From: Cyanobium sp. ATX 6F1
GTDB taxonomy: Bacteria > Cyanobacteriota > Cyanobacteriia > PCC-6307 > Cyanobiaceae
DNA length: 64,000 nt
Assembly (NCBI RefSeq): GCF_024346315.1
Contig: NZ_JAGQCS010000003.1
Span: 1 to 64,000 of the forward strand
Direction of reading: 5' to 3'
This document shows, piece after piece, positions 7,888 through 17,133 of the stretch. Under the pieces are notes generated by a model, which saw only the letters and a list, made by a program, of their open reading frames with translations, was not told the DNA's origin and did not search any database. Position numbers and translations under genes: made by a program. The stretch's first letter is position 1, and each line of letters opens with the position of its first letter.

Positions 7888-8235
7888 ATGACGAGCAACG
7901 AACCGGTTGCACCTGAGACGAAGGGTGTTGCGACGATTTTGCTTTCTACGCTTGACCTTGGCCCTGAGATCGTGGGCATGGCTGGCCGCCAACTTCGAAT
8001 GCGTAGGGTGACCATTGAGCCTGGAGGCGTCTTCGGTCCGATTCACGACCATCAAGACAGACCAGGAATCGTCTACATCCTGCAAGGAACAATCACTGAC
8101 CATCGAAATGGAGTCGCTACGGACTATGGGCCGGGCGTGGGCTGGCCCGAGGACAGGAACACCACCCATTGGCTTGAGAACAGAGGAATGATTCCGGCGG
8201 TTGAGATCTCAGTCGATATTGTCAAGAATGAGTAA
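7888..8235 (+). CDS. Cupin-domain protein
   Basis: The 115-residue single-domain cupin has a metal-site motif 1 of form HxH with downstream acid and Gly (IHDHQDRPGIVYILQG, about residues 52-67) and a later motif 2 region with a His in TTHWLENRG. Such small cupins bind a divalent metal; substrates vary widely and cannot be inferred. ATG 7888 is chosen over 7870 because GGAG lies 8 nt before it. It is followed by 165 bp without features before the broken esterase gene. Confidence 0.75.
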   Translation: MTSNEPVAPETKGVATILLSTLDLGPEIVGMAGRQLRMRRVTIEPGGVFGPIHDHQDRPGIVYILQGTITDHRNGVATDYGPGVGWPEDRNTTHWLENRGMIPAVEISVDIVKNE

Positions 8236-8400
8236 GCTCAAGGTCAACAGCTATCACGGCTGGGCCGCGCACGTGGCTTGAGCGGTCGCGATTCAGTCGG
8301 CTTCGCCTCCTTTCGTGCGCCGATTTGATCCGACATCAAGGGGTCATTCCATTGAACCCATGGAGGTTGTGCCAATCTCTCCAAATGGCATGAAGACAAC

Positions 8401-9350
8401 ATGAAGAAGCATCTGACGGCCATCCTGGTGGTGTTGGCTGCGTTCGTCCTGATCGGAGCTGGGTGTCTCGCGCAGTCGGTGAGGGGCACGCTCACGCGAA
8501 CGATCAAGGTCGGTGCTCTCAGCCGAACCTATTACCTCCATCGTCCGCCTGGGTTGCCGAAGAACAAGTCAGCGGCCCTTGTCCTGGTGTTCCACGGTGG
8601 TGGCGGCACGGCCTTGCAGATTGAGCGCCATAGCGGCTTCAGTGAGCTCGCGGATCGAGAGGGTTTTCTTGTCGCTTACCCCGAGGGCGTGGGCAGGAGC
8701 TGGAACGATGGCCGCGATGCTGCGGGGATTGCAGCCCAGCGCGACAGGGTCGATGACCTCGGCTTCATGGCCGCCCTGGTTGACGATGTGGCCAGGGTCC
8801 ATCCACTCGATCCCAAGCGCGTCTACGCCGCCGGCATCAGCAATGGTGGAATCTTCTCCCATGCCCTGGGCGCTCGCCTGTCAACGCGGATCGCGGCGAT
8901 CGCTCCGGTGGCCGGCGGTTTGGCCGAGCCCTACAGCTTCTCGTTCCAACCGGAGCAGCCGTGTCGGTGTTGATCCTGCAGGGAACCGATGATCCGCTCG
9001 TGCCTTTTGGTGGTGGCAACATCGCAGCCCGTTCCGCGCTCAACCGTGGGCGGATCATCTCCACCGACGCAGTGATCCACCAATGGCTCAAGCGCAACGG
9101 CTCCCAGCTACAGCCGGTGATCAAGGATCTCCCTGACACCGACAAACATGACGGCTGCCGTGTCCAGTCGTTCAGCTATGCCGTTGGTAAGGCTGGTACG
9201 GAAGTCGTGCTCTACCGCATGAACGGAGGCGGTCACACCTGGCCGGGTGCTCCAGCGATCCTGCCCAGATGGCTCGTTGGCAACACCTGTCACGACATCA
9301 GTGGAACGCAGGTGATCTGGGATTTTTTCAAAGCTCATCCAAAGCCGTAG
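8401..9350 (+). pseudogene. Secreted PHB-depolymerase/feruloyl-esterase-like hydrolase, frameshifted
   Basis: The first frame (8401-8973) has a signal peptide (MKKHLTAILVVLAAFVLIG), the oxyanion segment LVFHGGGGT and the nucleophile elbow GISNGG. After about 8958 the sequence continues in a different frame with the acid region LILQGTDDPLVPFGGG and the catalytic-His region MNGGGHTWPG, ending at TAG 9348-9350. Together they form a complete LpqC-type (COG3509) esterase of about 315 residues, so one indel near 8958 separates the nucleophile from the rest of the triad. Unless this is a sequencing error, the product is inactive. Confidence 0.8.
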
Positions 9351-9555
9351 CAACAACCAGGAAGGTTTTGACTCCTTTTGATCCTGGCATTGGTCACCAG
9401 ACGATGGCTCGAAGCTGGATCTACTCAAATCCTCCACTGAGTTTTTCATTCGAGAGATGGGTGGACCGAGTGTGTTGTCACACGACGTTGTTCAGCTCTC
9501 GAAGGGGTTTACGCCCACCCTGCCATCACCTGCCATCTGAGCTGGGTGCCTTGGC

Positions 9556-9942
9556 TTAAGTGTGTCGCCTCAACAGCCAGCGCCGCGCCGTGGCGAACAC
9601 CAGCAGCCCCACCCCGGGCTGGATCAACACAGGAGCTTGCGCCGCCAGCGGTAAGTCCGGGCAGGAGAAGCTGGCCGTGAACTGGCTGAGGATCTGCAGC
9701 AGTCCGCTGAAGATCGCGCAGAACATCAGCACGATCACCACGGGGAACAGCACCAAGGGCGTGATCACACCGATCAGGGCCATCACCAGCCCCAGGACCT
9801 GCAACCCACTCAGCCAGCGCCGGGTCCGCGCCGTGAGCCCAGCGCCTGGCAGAAGGGCGCTCAGCAGCACGGCCACCAGCAGAGGTACCAGCAGGGTCAG
9901 GGCCCAGCGGAGCGCTTCGGCGGCGGATTCAGGGATGGCCAT
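9556..9942 (-). CDS. Small integral membrane protein, unknown function
   Basis: The 128-residue protein has about three hydrophobic segments (TLLVPLLVAVLLSALL; LVMALIGVITPLVLFPVVIV; a C-terminal PGVGLLVFATA) and a basic tail ARRWLLRRHT, consistent with a cytoplasmic C-terminus. I do not recognise the family. It is transcribed divergently from mscL with about 105 bp between the starts. GC-rich coding shows that the core genome resumes here. Confidence 0.6.
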   Translation of the reverse strand: MAIPESAAEALRWALTLLVPLLVAVLLSALLPGAGLTARTRRWLSGLQVLGLVMALIGVITPLVLFPVVIVLMFCAIFSGLLQILSQFTASFSCPDLPLAAQAPVLIQPGVGLLVFATARRWLLRRHT

Positions 9943-10048
9943 GGGCGTTGCTTGGCGACTGGATCATCACCGCCCTGGGCTGTCGTTGTCTCAGCCGCTG
10001 GGCTACTTCCGCTCAGGCGGTAGCCTCCGCGATTGCGTTCTTCCTTCC

Positions 10049-10429
10049 ATGGCACCCCGCCGCAGTTCCTTCCTTCGCGATTTCCAGGAGTTCATCAACA
10101 AGGGCGATGTGGTCGATCTGGCGGTGGCCGTGGTCATCGCCGGAGCCTTCGGCAAGGTGGTGGATGCGGTGGTCAGCCTGGTGATGACCACGCTGCTGGC
10201 TCCGGCCCTCAAGGCCGCCAACGTGGCCTCGATCGCCGCCTGGCCCGCCGGCGCCGTGATCGTGGCGCTGATCAACTTCGTGGTGATCGCCTTCGTGGTG
10301 TTTCTGATCGTGCGCGCGATCGAACGCCTGCGCCGCAAGGAGGAGGCCGTTGCTGCCCCCGATCCCCAGGCCGATCTCGCGGCCGCCGCCACGCGCCTGG
10401 CCGAGGCCCTCGACCGCCGCGCCCTCTGA
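10049..10429 (+). CDS. mscL: Large-conductance mechanosensitive channel MscL
   Basis: The 126-residue protein is short but has the MscL order: an N-terminal amphipathic start (RSSFLRDFQEFINKGDVVD), TM1 (LAVAVVIAGAFGKVVDAVV), a short periplasmic loop, TM2 (AVIVALINFVVIAFVVFLIV) and a charged C-terminal helix. The channel opens under membrane tension to release osmolytes after hypo-osmotic shock. ATG 10049 is chosen because it directly precedes the conserved start; longer upstream frames are not coding. Convergent with recQ, 28 bp away. Confidence 0.85.
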   Translation: MAPRRSSFLRDFQEFINKGDVVDLAVAVVIAGAFGKVVDAVVSLVMTTLLAPALKAANVASIAAWPAGAVIVALINFVVIAFVVFLIVRAIERLRRKEEAVAAPDPQADLAAAATRLAEALDRRAL

Positions 10430-10457
10430 GGGCCTGGGCCCCTGTGGTTCGGTCGGC

Positions 10458-12290
10458 TCAGCGCGTGCTGATCACCGCCAGGACGGCTTCGCCGTAGCGC
10501 TCCAGCTTGGCGGCCCCCACACCGCTCACCTGGGCCAGTTCGCCAGTGCTGGAGGGCCGCAGTGCCGCCACCTCCACCAGGGTGCGGTCGTGGAACACCA
10601 CGTAGGGGGGCACCCCCTGGCTGCGGGCCTGTTCCCGCCGCCACTCCTTGAGGGCCGCCAGCAGGGCTTCGCCTTCGCGATCCAGCTCCGTGTCGCCCGC
10701 CCGGGCGCGCTCGGCGCCGCTGGGCCCCTGGCGGCGCTGCACCTGCCGGGGGGGCGGCAGGTGCACGGCGAAGCGGCTCTCCCCCCGCAGCAGCGGCCGC
10801 ACCAGATCATCGGCTCCGAAGCGCAGGCCGCCACGGGCCTCCGGGTCGCTCTCCAGCAGCCCCCGGGCCACCAGCTGCCGAAACAGGCTGCGCCACTGGC
10901 CCTTGTCGAGCTCCTTGCCGATCCCATAGACGCTCAGTTGCTGGTGAGCCAGCTCCCTGATGCGGGCGGTGTCGGCCCCCAGAAGCACATCCACCAAATG
11001 GGCCGCCCCGAAGCGGCTGCCCGTGCGGTAGACAGCTGAAAGCGCCATGCGGGCGGCCTCGGTGCCGTCGCTGGAGCGGCCTGGCTCCAGGCAGCGGTCA
11101 CAGTTGCCGCAGGGCTCCGCCAGCGCTTCACCGAAGTGGGCCAGCAGCACCTGGCGCCGGCAGCCCGCCGCCTCGGTGAAGGCCACCAGGGCATCGAGCT
11201 TGCCGTGCTCGATCCGCTTCTGCTCCGGCTCGGCGGCGGAGTCGTCGATGAAGCGGCGCAGCTGGGGCAGATCCCCCGCCCCGTGCACCATCCAGGCGGT
11301 GGCCGCCAGCCCGTCGCGCCCGCCCCGGCCGGTTTCCTGGTAGTAGGCCTCCAGGCTCTTGGGCAGGTCCACATGGGCGACGAAGCGCACATCGGGCTTG
11401 TCGATGCCCATGCCGAAGGCCACCGTGGCCACCACCACCACGGCGCTCTCCTGGCGGAAGCGCCGCAGCACCTGGGCGCGCACGTCGTTGTCCAGGCCCG
11501 CGTGGTAGGCCAGGGCGTCGAAGCCCGCCGCCCGCAGCGTCTGGGCCAGGCTCTCCACCCGGCTGCGGGAGCGGGCGTAGACGATGCCCGCCTCGCCCCT
11601 TTGCCCCTCAAGGAAGGCCAGCAGCTGGCGGCTGGGGTCGTCCTTCTCGCGCAGCAGGTAGCGGATGTTGGGCCGATCGAAGCTGGCGCTGAACACCCGG
11701 CCGCTTTCCAGCGCCAGGCGCTGGCGGATCTCCTCGCGGGTGCGCGGATCGGCCGTGGCCGTGAGCGCCAGCCGCGGCACCGCCGGGAAGCGTTCCGCCA
11801 GCTGGGCCAGCTGCAGGTATTCGGGCCGGAAATCGTGGCCCCACTGGGACACGCAGTGGGCCTCATCGATGGCGAACAGGGCGATCGGCAGCTCCCCCAG
11901 CCGCTCGAGGGTGTCGCCCGAAAGCAGGCGCTCGGGAGAGAGGTAGAGCAGGTCCAGCTCGCCGGCGCGCAGGGCCCGCCAGCTGGCGGCGCCCTCGGCG
12001 GGGCCCTGGGCGGAGTTGAGGGCAGCGGCGCGCACCCCCGCCTGGCGCAGCGCCTCCACCTGGTCCTGCATCAGGGCGATCAGGGGCGAGATCACTACGC
12101 CCGTGCCGGCCCGGCAGAGGGCGGGGATCTGGTAGCAGAGGGATTTGCCGCCCCCCGTGGGCATCAGCACCAGGGCCGAGCCCCCCGCCAGCACATGGTC
12201 AACGATCGCTTCCTGGGGGCCGCGGAAGGCGCCGTAGCCGAACACCTCCCTCAGCACAGCCGCCGGCTCGCGCAGGGGTGCTTCGCTCAT
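10458..12290 (-). CDS. recQ: ATP-dependent DNA helicase RecQ
   Basis: This 610-residue superfamily 2 helicase unwinds DNA 3'-5' in recombination and fork repair. It shows the motif 0 region FGYGAFRGPQEAIV, Walker A in LMPTGGGKSLCYQIPAL, the DEAH box AIDEAHCVSQWGHDFRPEY, motif VI QETGRGGRDG, a zinc cluster with CGNCDRC, and an RQC and HRDC tail (the last about 80 residues, from PPYVVFHD). Full length for the family. Its ATG overlaps the stop of the upstream methyltransferase gene by 4 bp, so the two are probably co-transcribed. Confidence 0.95.
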   Translation of the reverse strand: MSEAPLREPAAVLREVFGYGAFRGPQEAIVDHVLAGGSALVLMPTGGGKSLCYQIPALCRAGTGVVISPLIALMQDQVEALRQAGVRAAALNSAQGPAEGAASWRALRAGELDLLYLSPERLLSGDTLERLGELPIALFAIDEAHCVSQWGHDFRPEYLQLAQLAERFPAVPRLALTATADPRTREEIRQRLALESGRVFSASFDRPNIRYLLREKDDPSRQLLAFLEGQRGEAGIVYARSRSRVESLAQTLRAAGFDALAYHAGLDNDVRAQVLRRFRQESAVVVVATVAFGMGIDKPDVRFVAHVDLPKSLEAYYQETGRGGRDGLAATAWMVHGAGDLPQLRRFIDDSAAEPEQKRIEHGKLDALVAFTEAAGCRRQVLLAHFGEALAEPCGNCDRCLEPGRSSDGTEAARMALSAVYRTGSRFGAAHLVDVLLGADTARIRELAHQQLSVYGIGKELDKGQWRSLFRQLVARGLLESDPEARGGLRFGADDLVRPLLRGESRFAVHLPPPRQVQRRQGPSGAERARAGDTELDREGEALLAALKEWRREQARSQGVPPYVVFHDRTLVEVAALRPSSTGELAQVSGVGAAKLERYGEAVLAVISTR

Positions 12291-12892
12291 CGCTCAAGCA
12301 TGCCCACGCCGTTCCGGAAGATCAGCATTCGGTTGTTGGCGGGCAGATCCACGCCTTCCGCCAGGTTCAGCCCCACCCGGACGGCCTCGGCCTGGATCAC
12401 CTGGGCATCGCGAACCCCCATGGACGGATCGCGGGCCCGCAGCTCGGCGTCGAAGGCGGCGTTGCTGGCAGCGCTGTGCACGCCGCCCTCGCTGAAGGGG
12501 CCATAGAGCAACAACAGGCCCTCGGGCGAGAGCACCTGCGCCGCGCCGGCCAGCAGAGCCAGCACGGCCTCCCAAGGCATGATGTGCGCCGTGTTGGCCG
12601 AGAACACCGCCTCGAAGGGGCCCGCTGGCCAGGGCTGCTCGCGCACGTCGAGGGCGAGGGGCTCCAACAACCCCTCTGGCCGGGGGGGCTGCAGCAGCAA
12701 CAAGCGCAGCATCTCCAGATGGGGCGCCAGCTCCGTCGGTTGCCAACTCAGGCCTTCGATCGAGGCGCAGAAATGCTGGGCGTGCTGGCCCGTGCCCGAG
12801 CCCAGCTCCAGCACCGTCGCGCGGGCGGGGAGCCGGCGGCGCAGCACTTCAAGGATCGGGCCTTTGTTGCGCTCGCAGGCGGCGGAGAACAC
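12287..12892 (-). CDS. DUF938 SAM-dependent methyltransferase
   Basis: The 201-residue protein has the class I methyltransferase motif I VLELGSGTGQHAQHF and the DUF938 signatures AACERNKGPILEVL at the start and FSANTAHIMPWEAV, LLYGPF further on. Substrate is unknown. The start is a GTG at 12892, placed from the family's N-terminus and lying just after the stop of the next upstream gene (12900). It ends in a 4-bp overlap with recQ. Confidence 0.8.
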   Translation of the reverse strand: MFSAACERNKGPILEVLRRRLPARATVLELGSGTGQHAQHFCASIEGLSWQPTELAPHLEMLRLLLLQPPRPEGLLEPLALDVREQPWPAGPFEAVFSANTAHIMPWEAVLALLAGAAQVLSPEGLLLLYGPFSEGGVHSAASNAAFDAELRARDPSMGVRDAQVIQAEAVRVGLNLAEGVDLPANNRMLIFRNGVGMLER

Positions 12893-12899
12893 CGCCGCT

Positions 12900-13649
12900 T
12901 CAGGCCGGCTGCCAGTCGTCCGGGGGCAGGGGCTTCTCGGTGTCCTTGAGCGAGGGGAAGGTGCTGCGGATCAGGGCCACCACCTCCTGGCGCACCTGGG
13001 AGCGGAAGCTGGCCGCCGCCTGGGCCTCCAGCACGGGGTAGTCGCTGGCGGCGGCGTTGTCCTCGCCCCGCAGGGGCTTCCAGCTGGTCTTTTCCCTGGC
13101 CTTGAGGGCCGCCAGCGGGGCAGCGAAATCCACCTGCAGCACACGGCCGCCGGCGGCGGTGGCCGCCACCCAGGCTTCCCGAGCCGGGATCAACGCCTTG
13201 GCCTTGAGGGTGTCGGGCAACCCCAGCACCGGTTCGTCGTAGGCCAGGGCGCGCAGCTCTTCTTCGAGCACGATGCGCCAGGCGCCCAGCTCAACGCCTG
13301 TCAGCCCCAGTTCCGCCTCGGCGGCCTTGAAGGCCTCCAGGTAGAAGTTCAGCCAGCGCACGTGCGACTTGTCGCGGAAGCTCTTGCGCACCGACCCCTT
13401 GCCCGTCGGCAGCTTGGGGAGGGCGGCATCGGCCTTGCGCAGGTAAGCCCGGTCCTCCGGTTCGAGGTTGATCGCCCCCCAGCGCTGGCGGTACTCCCAC
13501 AGCTCCTCGTAGCGCCGCACGTCATCGGCCGGCCAGCCCAGCTCCTTGAGTTCCAAGGCCCGGTTCACTTCGCCCTTCAGCACCCTGTGGCCCGTCTCAG
13601 TCGCAGGAAGCGTAGAGGGCGGCCCCCTGGGGAGGTCAATCGTGGCCAC
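12900..13649 (-). CDS. Conserved-type hypothetical protein
   Basis: The 249-residue protein is soluble, rich in charged residues, without signal peptide or membrane segments. It contains W/Y-rich stretches (RRYEELWEYRQRWGAINLEP; FRDKSHVRWLNFYLEAFK) and ends in PPDDWQPA. I do not recognise a family. It starts with GTG at 13649, and its stop lies 8 bp before the DUF938 gene, which suggests an operon with that gene and recQ. Confidence 0.65.
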   Translation of the reverse strand: MATIDLPRGPPSTLPATETGHRVLKGEVNRALELKELGWPADDVRRYEELWEYRQRWGAINLEPEDRAYLRKADAALPKLPTGKGSVRKSFRDKSHVRWLNFYLEAFKAAEAELGLTGVELGAWRIVLEEELRALAYDEPVLGLPDTLKAKALIPAREAWVAATAAGGRVLQVDFAAPLAALKAREKTSWKPLRGEDNAAASDYPVLEAQAAASFRSQVRQEVVALIRSTFPSLKDTEKPLPPDDWQPA

Positions 13650-13680
13650 CCGGAAGCGCCCGTCAGGGCCGGGATCGCCT

Positions 13681-14799
13681 TCAATTCAGGACGGGATTGA
13701 GCCCAGGAATGAAGGCAAGGTTGCCTGGGCTGCTCTGGATCGCCACCCCGGCGGCCCCCACCTGGAAGCGTCCTTCGTCGCTGCCGGAACCGCCCTGGCC
13801 GTCGCTGGCCTGGATCAGCACCTTGCCGCTCTCAAAGAAGGCATAGGCGTTGCGGGAGCCGTCGGCCCAGGCCAGGTCGTAGATGGTCTGGCCGTTGTCG
13901 TTCTGCAGGCGGCTGAGGCGGCAGGGGATGCGCTCGGCGTCAGCCTGGTCGCCCCGGCGGAACACGCAGACGCTGGGGGCGCCGGGTGCCACGCCCTCCG
14001 GTTCGCTGGGGCGCGCTTCTGGATAGGGAACCCGGGCCGTGTCGTCACTGCCTCCCGCTGACCCCTCGCCAGCCGCGGGCAAACGCTTGAGGAAATCGCG
14101 CACCGCCGCCGCGGAGACGGCGAAGTTGAGCCCCTCACTGTCGTTGTATTTGAACGTGGCGATGCCGGCGACGCAGTTGCGGGCGTCGAGCACCGGGCCG
14201 CCGGAGTTGCCCGGGTTGATCGCCGCATCGATCTGCAGGATGCCGTCGCGATCCCGGAGGCTGCTGACGACGCCGCGGCTGAGGCTGAACTCCAGCCCCT
14301 TGGGCGCCCCGATCACGAACACCTCCTGGCCCACGGCGGAGGGCCGATCGTTCAGCTTGAGCACCTGGCCGCGGGTGCCCTGCACCGCCAGCAGGGCCAG
14401 GTCGTTGGTGGGGGAGCCGCCGCCGCCCCGGGCCACCACCTGGGCTCCGTCGCTGCGGCCGTCCACCCACTTGAGGTTCACCCCGTCGCTGCCCTCCACC
14501 ACGTGGGCGTTGGTGACCAGGTAAGTGGTGCCGTTCTGCTGGGCGACCACGAAGGCGCTGCCGAGGCCGCGGTCGGTGCGCACCACGGCGACGCCATTTT
14601 TAGAGGCGCTGAAGATCTGCTCGGCGTTGCGGTTGCCGTTGGTGCAGCGGCCGCCGGCGCCCACCGCCAGGGGCGGCTGCAACCGAGGGGCCAGGGCGGT
14701 GGCCTGCACCATGGCGCAGCCGCCCAGGGCCAGGGCCACCCCGGAGAGGGCGAGGCTGGCGCGCCAGCGGGGGCGAGAGGCCTTCGGGGAGGGGGGCAT
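13681..14799 (-). CDS. Exported trypsin-like serine protease (HtrA-like catalytic domain, no PDZ seen)
   Basis: The 372-residue protein has a leader ending in a possible lipobox (LALGGCAM), then a chymotrypsin-fold domain with the triad His in VTNAHVVEG, Asp in PTNDLALLAV and Ser in INPGNSGGPV. HtrA proteases usually carry PDZ domains after this; here the remaining ~130 residues look different (CVFRRGDQ, ADGSRNAYAFFESGKV) and no PDZ motif was seen. Likely a periplasmic or membrane-anchored quality-control or processing protease. It is followed, in its own direction, by the 249-residue hypothetical gene 31 bp away. Confidence 0.8.
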   Translation of the reverse strand: MPPSPKASRPRWRASLALSGVALALGGCAMVQATALAPRLQPPLAVGAGGRCTNGNRNAEQIFSASKNGVAVVRTDRGLGSAFVVAQQNGTTYLVTNAHVVEGSDGVNLKWVDGRSDGAQVVARGGGGSPTNDLALLAVQGTRGQVLKLNDRPSAVGQEVFVIGAPKGLEFSLSRGVVSSLRDRDGILQIDAAINPGNSGGPVLDARNCVAGIATFKYNDSEGLNFAVSAAAVRDFLKRLPAAGEGSAGGSDDTARVPYPEARPSEPEGVAPGAPSVCVFRRGDQADAERIPCRLSRLQNDNGQTIYDLAWADGSRNAYAFFESGKVLIQASDGQGGSGSDEGRFQVGAAGVAIQSSPGNLAFIPGLNPVLN

Positions 14800-14957
14800 G
14801 GTCCTGGGGGGGCGGGAAGGGGAGGCTGGCCTGGATCCTTTCTATGGCTTGGGTTTGCTCCTGTCGGCGGGGCGCTGCCCCCAAACGGTGACCGGATCTT
14901 TCCAGGCAGGCCTCCGGTCTGATCTGGTCATGAACCAGCGCGCCAGCGGGGCGATGA

Positions 14958-15797
14958 TCAGGTCGATGGCCGTTTCTGGGTGATCTGAAACGCCGAGAGG
15001 TACGACAAGGCGATCTGCCCCCCAGGCAGCTTGTCGATGATCCTGTGTAACTCCGCGAACAGCGCTGATCGACGCTCGGGGTCCAACCGGAGATAGGGGG
15101 AGTAGGTGGCCAAGGACTCCAGGTACTGATCCGCCGACCAGGTGAGCTGGGTTTCAACCGACCCCTCCTGCAGGTTGCCGAACAGGTCCGATTCCAGGGC
15201 GAGTTGCGCCAGCACGCTGAGAATCCGCTGCTGCTCAGCCCTGGTTTCATGGCGGATCAGCTCTGGAGCATGCAGCTCGTAGGCCTCCAGCAGGAGTTCA
15301 TGGGTGGCCTTTGAGGGCTGAAGTTCCATGTTCCACAACAAAATCAGATGGCCGCGTTCGTTCAGTGCTGAAGAGGCCTTGCGGTAGGCCACCTCTGGCG
15401 TCACCCAATGAAATGAACTGGCCGCCAGAACAGCATCGAAGGCTTGTTCAGCCAGGGGCCATTCCTCAAAGGCCGACTCGACGATTTCGATCGAGGGGTA
15501 GGCCTCACAACGTCGCCGAGCTGCCACAGCAAAGTCTCGGTTGGGCTCCAGGCACACCATCGGGCACCCCAAGGGAGCCAAGCCAAGGGTGGCGGTTGCC
15601 GGTCCACATCCCACCTCAAGGATTCTGGAGTAGCGGGTCAGTCCGGCGACCTTGATGACCTGCTCGATCAGCTCCTGGGGATAGGCCGGACGTGCACGTT
15701 CGTACACCTGGGCCGCTGCCGAGTACCACGATTTCCGTTCCCCAAGATCACGGGCCCCGTAGGACGCGATGGACTGCTTGAGATCAGCGTCGTTCAT
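14958..15797 (-). CDS. Class I SAM-dependent methyltransferase
   Basis: The 279-residue protein carries motif I in ILEVGCGPATATLGLAPLG (about residues 63-81), motif II/III around FDAVLAASSFHWV and HLILLWNM. Family members of this type act on diverse small molecules and the substrate cannot be inferred. The N-terminal region (WYSAAAQVYERARPAYP) is characteristic of one large cyanobacterial/bacterial subgroup. It stands alone, with about 160-200 bp on either side. Confidence 0.8.
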   Translation of the reverse strand: MNDADLKQSIASYGARDLGERKSWYSAAAQVYERARPAYPQELIEQVIKVAGLTRYSRILEVGCGPATATLGLAPLGCPMVCLEPNRDFAVAARRRCEAYPSIEIVESAFEEWPLAEQAFDAVLAASSFHWVTPEVAYRKASSALNERGHLILLWNMELQPSKATHELLLEAYELHAPELIRHETRAEQQRILSVLAQLALESDLFGNLQEGSVETQLTWSADQYLESLATYSPYLRLDPERRSALFAELHRIIDKLPGGQIALSYLSAFQITQKRPST

Positions 15798-15999
15798 GCG
15801 AACAAGCCTGGCCTTGCCTTGTTTTCAGGCTAGAGATCGGCACCGCATGGGACCTGTCTCCAAGCCCTCCTTGGCGGCGCGCCGAACCGCTCTCCCCAGC
15901 CTTCACGGTGACCCTCAATGGCTTCCTGATCAACGCGGGCTCAAGGTTCCCCCCAGGACGGCCAAGCGAGGGAAGGGGCGCGACTTTTAAACTCAAGGC

Positions 16000-17133
16000 A
16001 TGACCAGCCCCGTCAGCCAGCACCAGATCGCCCCGGCCCGGGTGCTGCGGGGGGAGGCGGCCTGGGCCGAGGCCCTGCCGCTGATCGCCGGCCTTTGTCG
16101 CCGCCCGTTGCTGCTCGGTCGCAGCGCCGCCACCGCCGAACTGCGCCAGCGGTTGGCGTCCGATCTGCGCGATCAGGGCCTCGATCCGATTGATGGTGAG
16201 CTGCAGTTCGACTGCTGCGAGCAGGATCTGGGGCGACTGCAGGCGGAGCTCACCGCTGCAGCCCGCGCTGGCCGCGCCGTGGATGCGGTTCTGGCCGCCG
16301 GTGGCGGCAAGGTGCTCGATGCCGGCAAGTTGCTGGCCCAGCGGCTGGACCTGCCCTGCCTCACCGTGCCCACCAGCGCCGCCACCTGCGCCGGTTGGAC
16401 GGCCCTGGCCAACCTCTATTCCCCAGCCGGTGCCTTCGAGGGCGATGTGGCCCTTGATCGCTGCCCGGAGCTGCTGGTGTTCGACCACGGCCTGGTGCGC
16501 CAGGCGCCCGTGCGCACCCTGGCCAGCGGCCTGGCCGATGCGATGGCCAAGTGGTACGAGGCCCAGGTGAGCAGCGGCAGCAGCGGCGACGGCCTGATCC
16601 AGCAGGCGGTGCAGATGGCGCGGGTGCTGCGCGATCAGCTCCTGCTTGAAGGGGAGGCGGCCCTGGCGGAACCCGGCGGTGAGGCCTGGGTCCGGGTGGC
16701 GGAGGCCAGTGGCCTCACCGCCGGTCTGATCGGCGGCCTCGGTGGCGCCCGTTGCCGCACGGTGGCCGCCCATGCGGTCCACAACGGCCTCACCCAGCTG
16801 GAGGCCACCCACGGCAGGCTCCACGGCGAAAAGGTGGGCTTCGGGATCCTGGTGCAGCTGCGTCTGGAGGAGCAGCTCGCCGGCAACCAGCTGGCGGCCC
16901 AGGCCCGCCGTCAGCTGCTGGGCTTCTTTCGCACCCTCGGCCTGCCCGTGACCCTCGCCGATCTGGGCCTCGCCTCGGCCCCCTTGAGCGATCTGCAGGC
17001 GATCTGTGCCTTCGCTTGCCTGCCCCACTCCGACCTCCACCATCTCCCTTTCCCGGTCACCCCCGCTGATCTGCTCGGGGCCCTGGTGAGCGCCGACGCC
17101 TGCCCCACGCACCAGCGCGAGCTCGCGGCTTGA
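16000..17133 (+). CDS. Iron-containing alcohol dehydrogenase family protein (glycerol dehydrogenase-like)
   Basis: The 377-residue protein has the dehydroquinate-synthase-like NAD-binding motif VLAAGGGKVLDAGKLLA (around residues 96-112), followed by TVPTSAATCAGWT. Candidate metal ligands are an Asp in SGLADAMAKWYEA and His residues in HAVHNG and HGEKVGFG. These match the glycerol dehydrogenase branch of group III alcohol dehydrogenases; actual substrate unknown. The stop overlaps the TTG start of the hydrolase gene, so these form an operon with it and the DUF2993 gene. Confidence 0.8.
   Translation: MTSPVSQHQIAPARVLRGEAAWAEALPLIAGLCRRPLLLGRSAATAELRQRLASDLRDQGLDPIDGELQFDCCEQDLGRLQAELTAAARAGRAVDAVLAAGGGKVLDAGKLLAQRLDLPCLTVPTSAATCAGWTALANLYSPAGAFEGDVALDRCPELLVFDHGLVRQAPVRTLASGLADAMAKWYEAQVSSGSSGDGLIQQAVQMARVLRDQLLLEGEAALAEPGGEAWVRVAEASGLTAGLIGGLGGARCRTVAAHAVHNGLTQLEATHGRLHGEKVGFGILVQLRLEEQLAGNQLAAQARRQLLGFFRTLGLPVTLADLGLASAPLSDLQAICAFACLPHSDLHHLPFPVTPADLLGALVSADACPTHQRELAA

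Noticed and set aside
11136-12506. Long open frame opposite recQ (456 codons)
   Set aside because: Low-complexity Gln/His/Ala/Gly translation without motifs, entirely antisense to a well-supported recQ; a GC-rich shadow frame.
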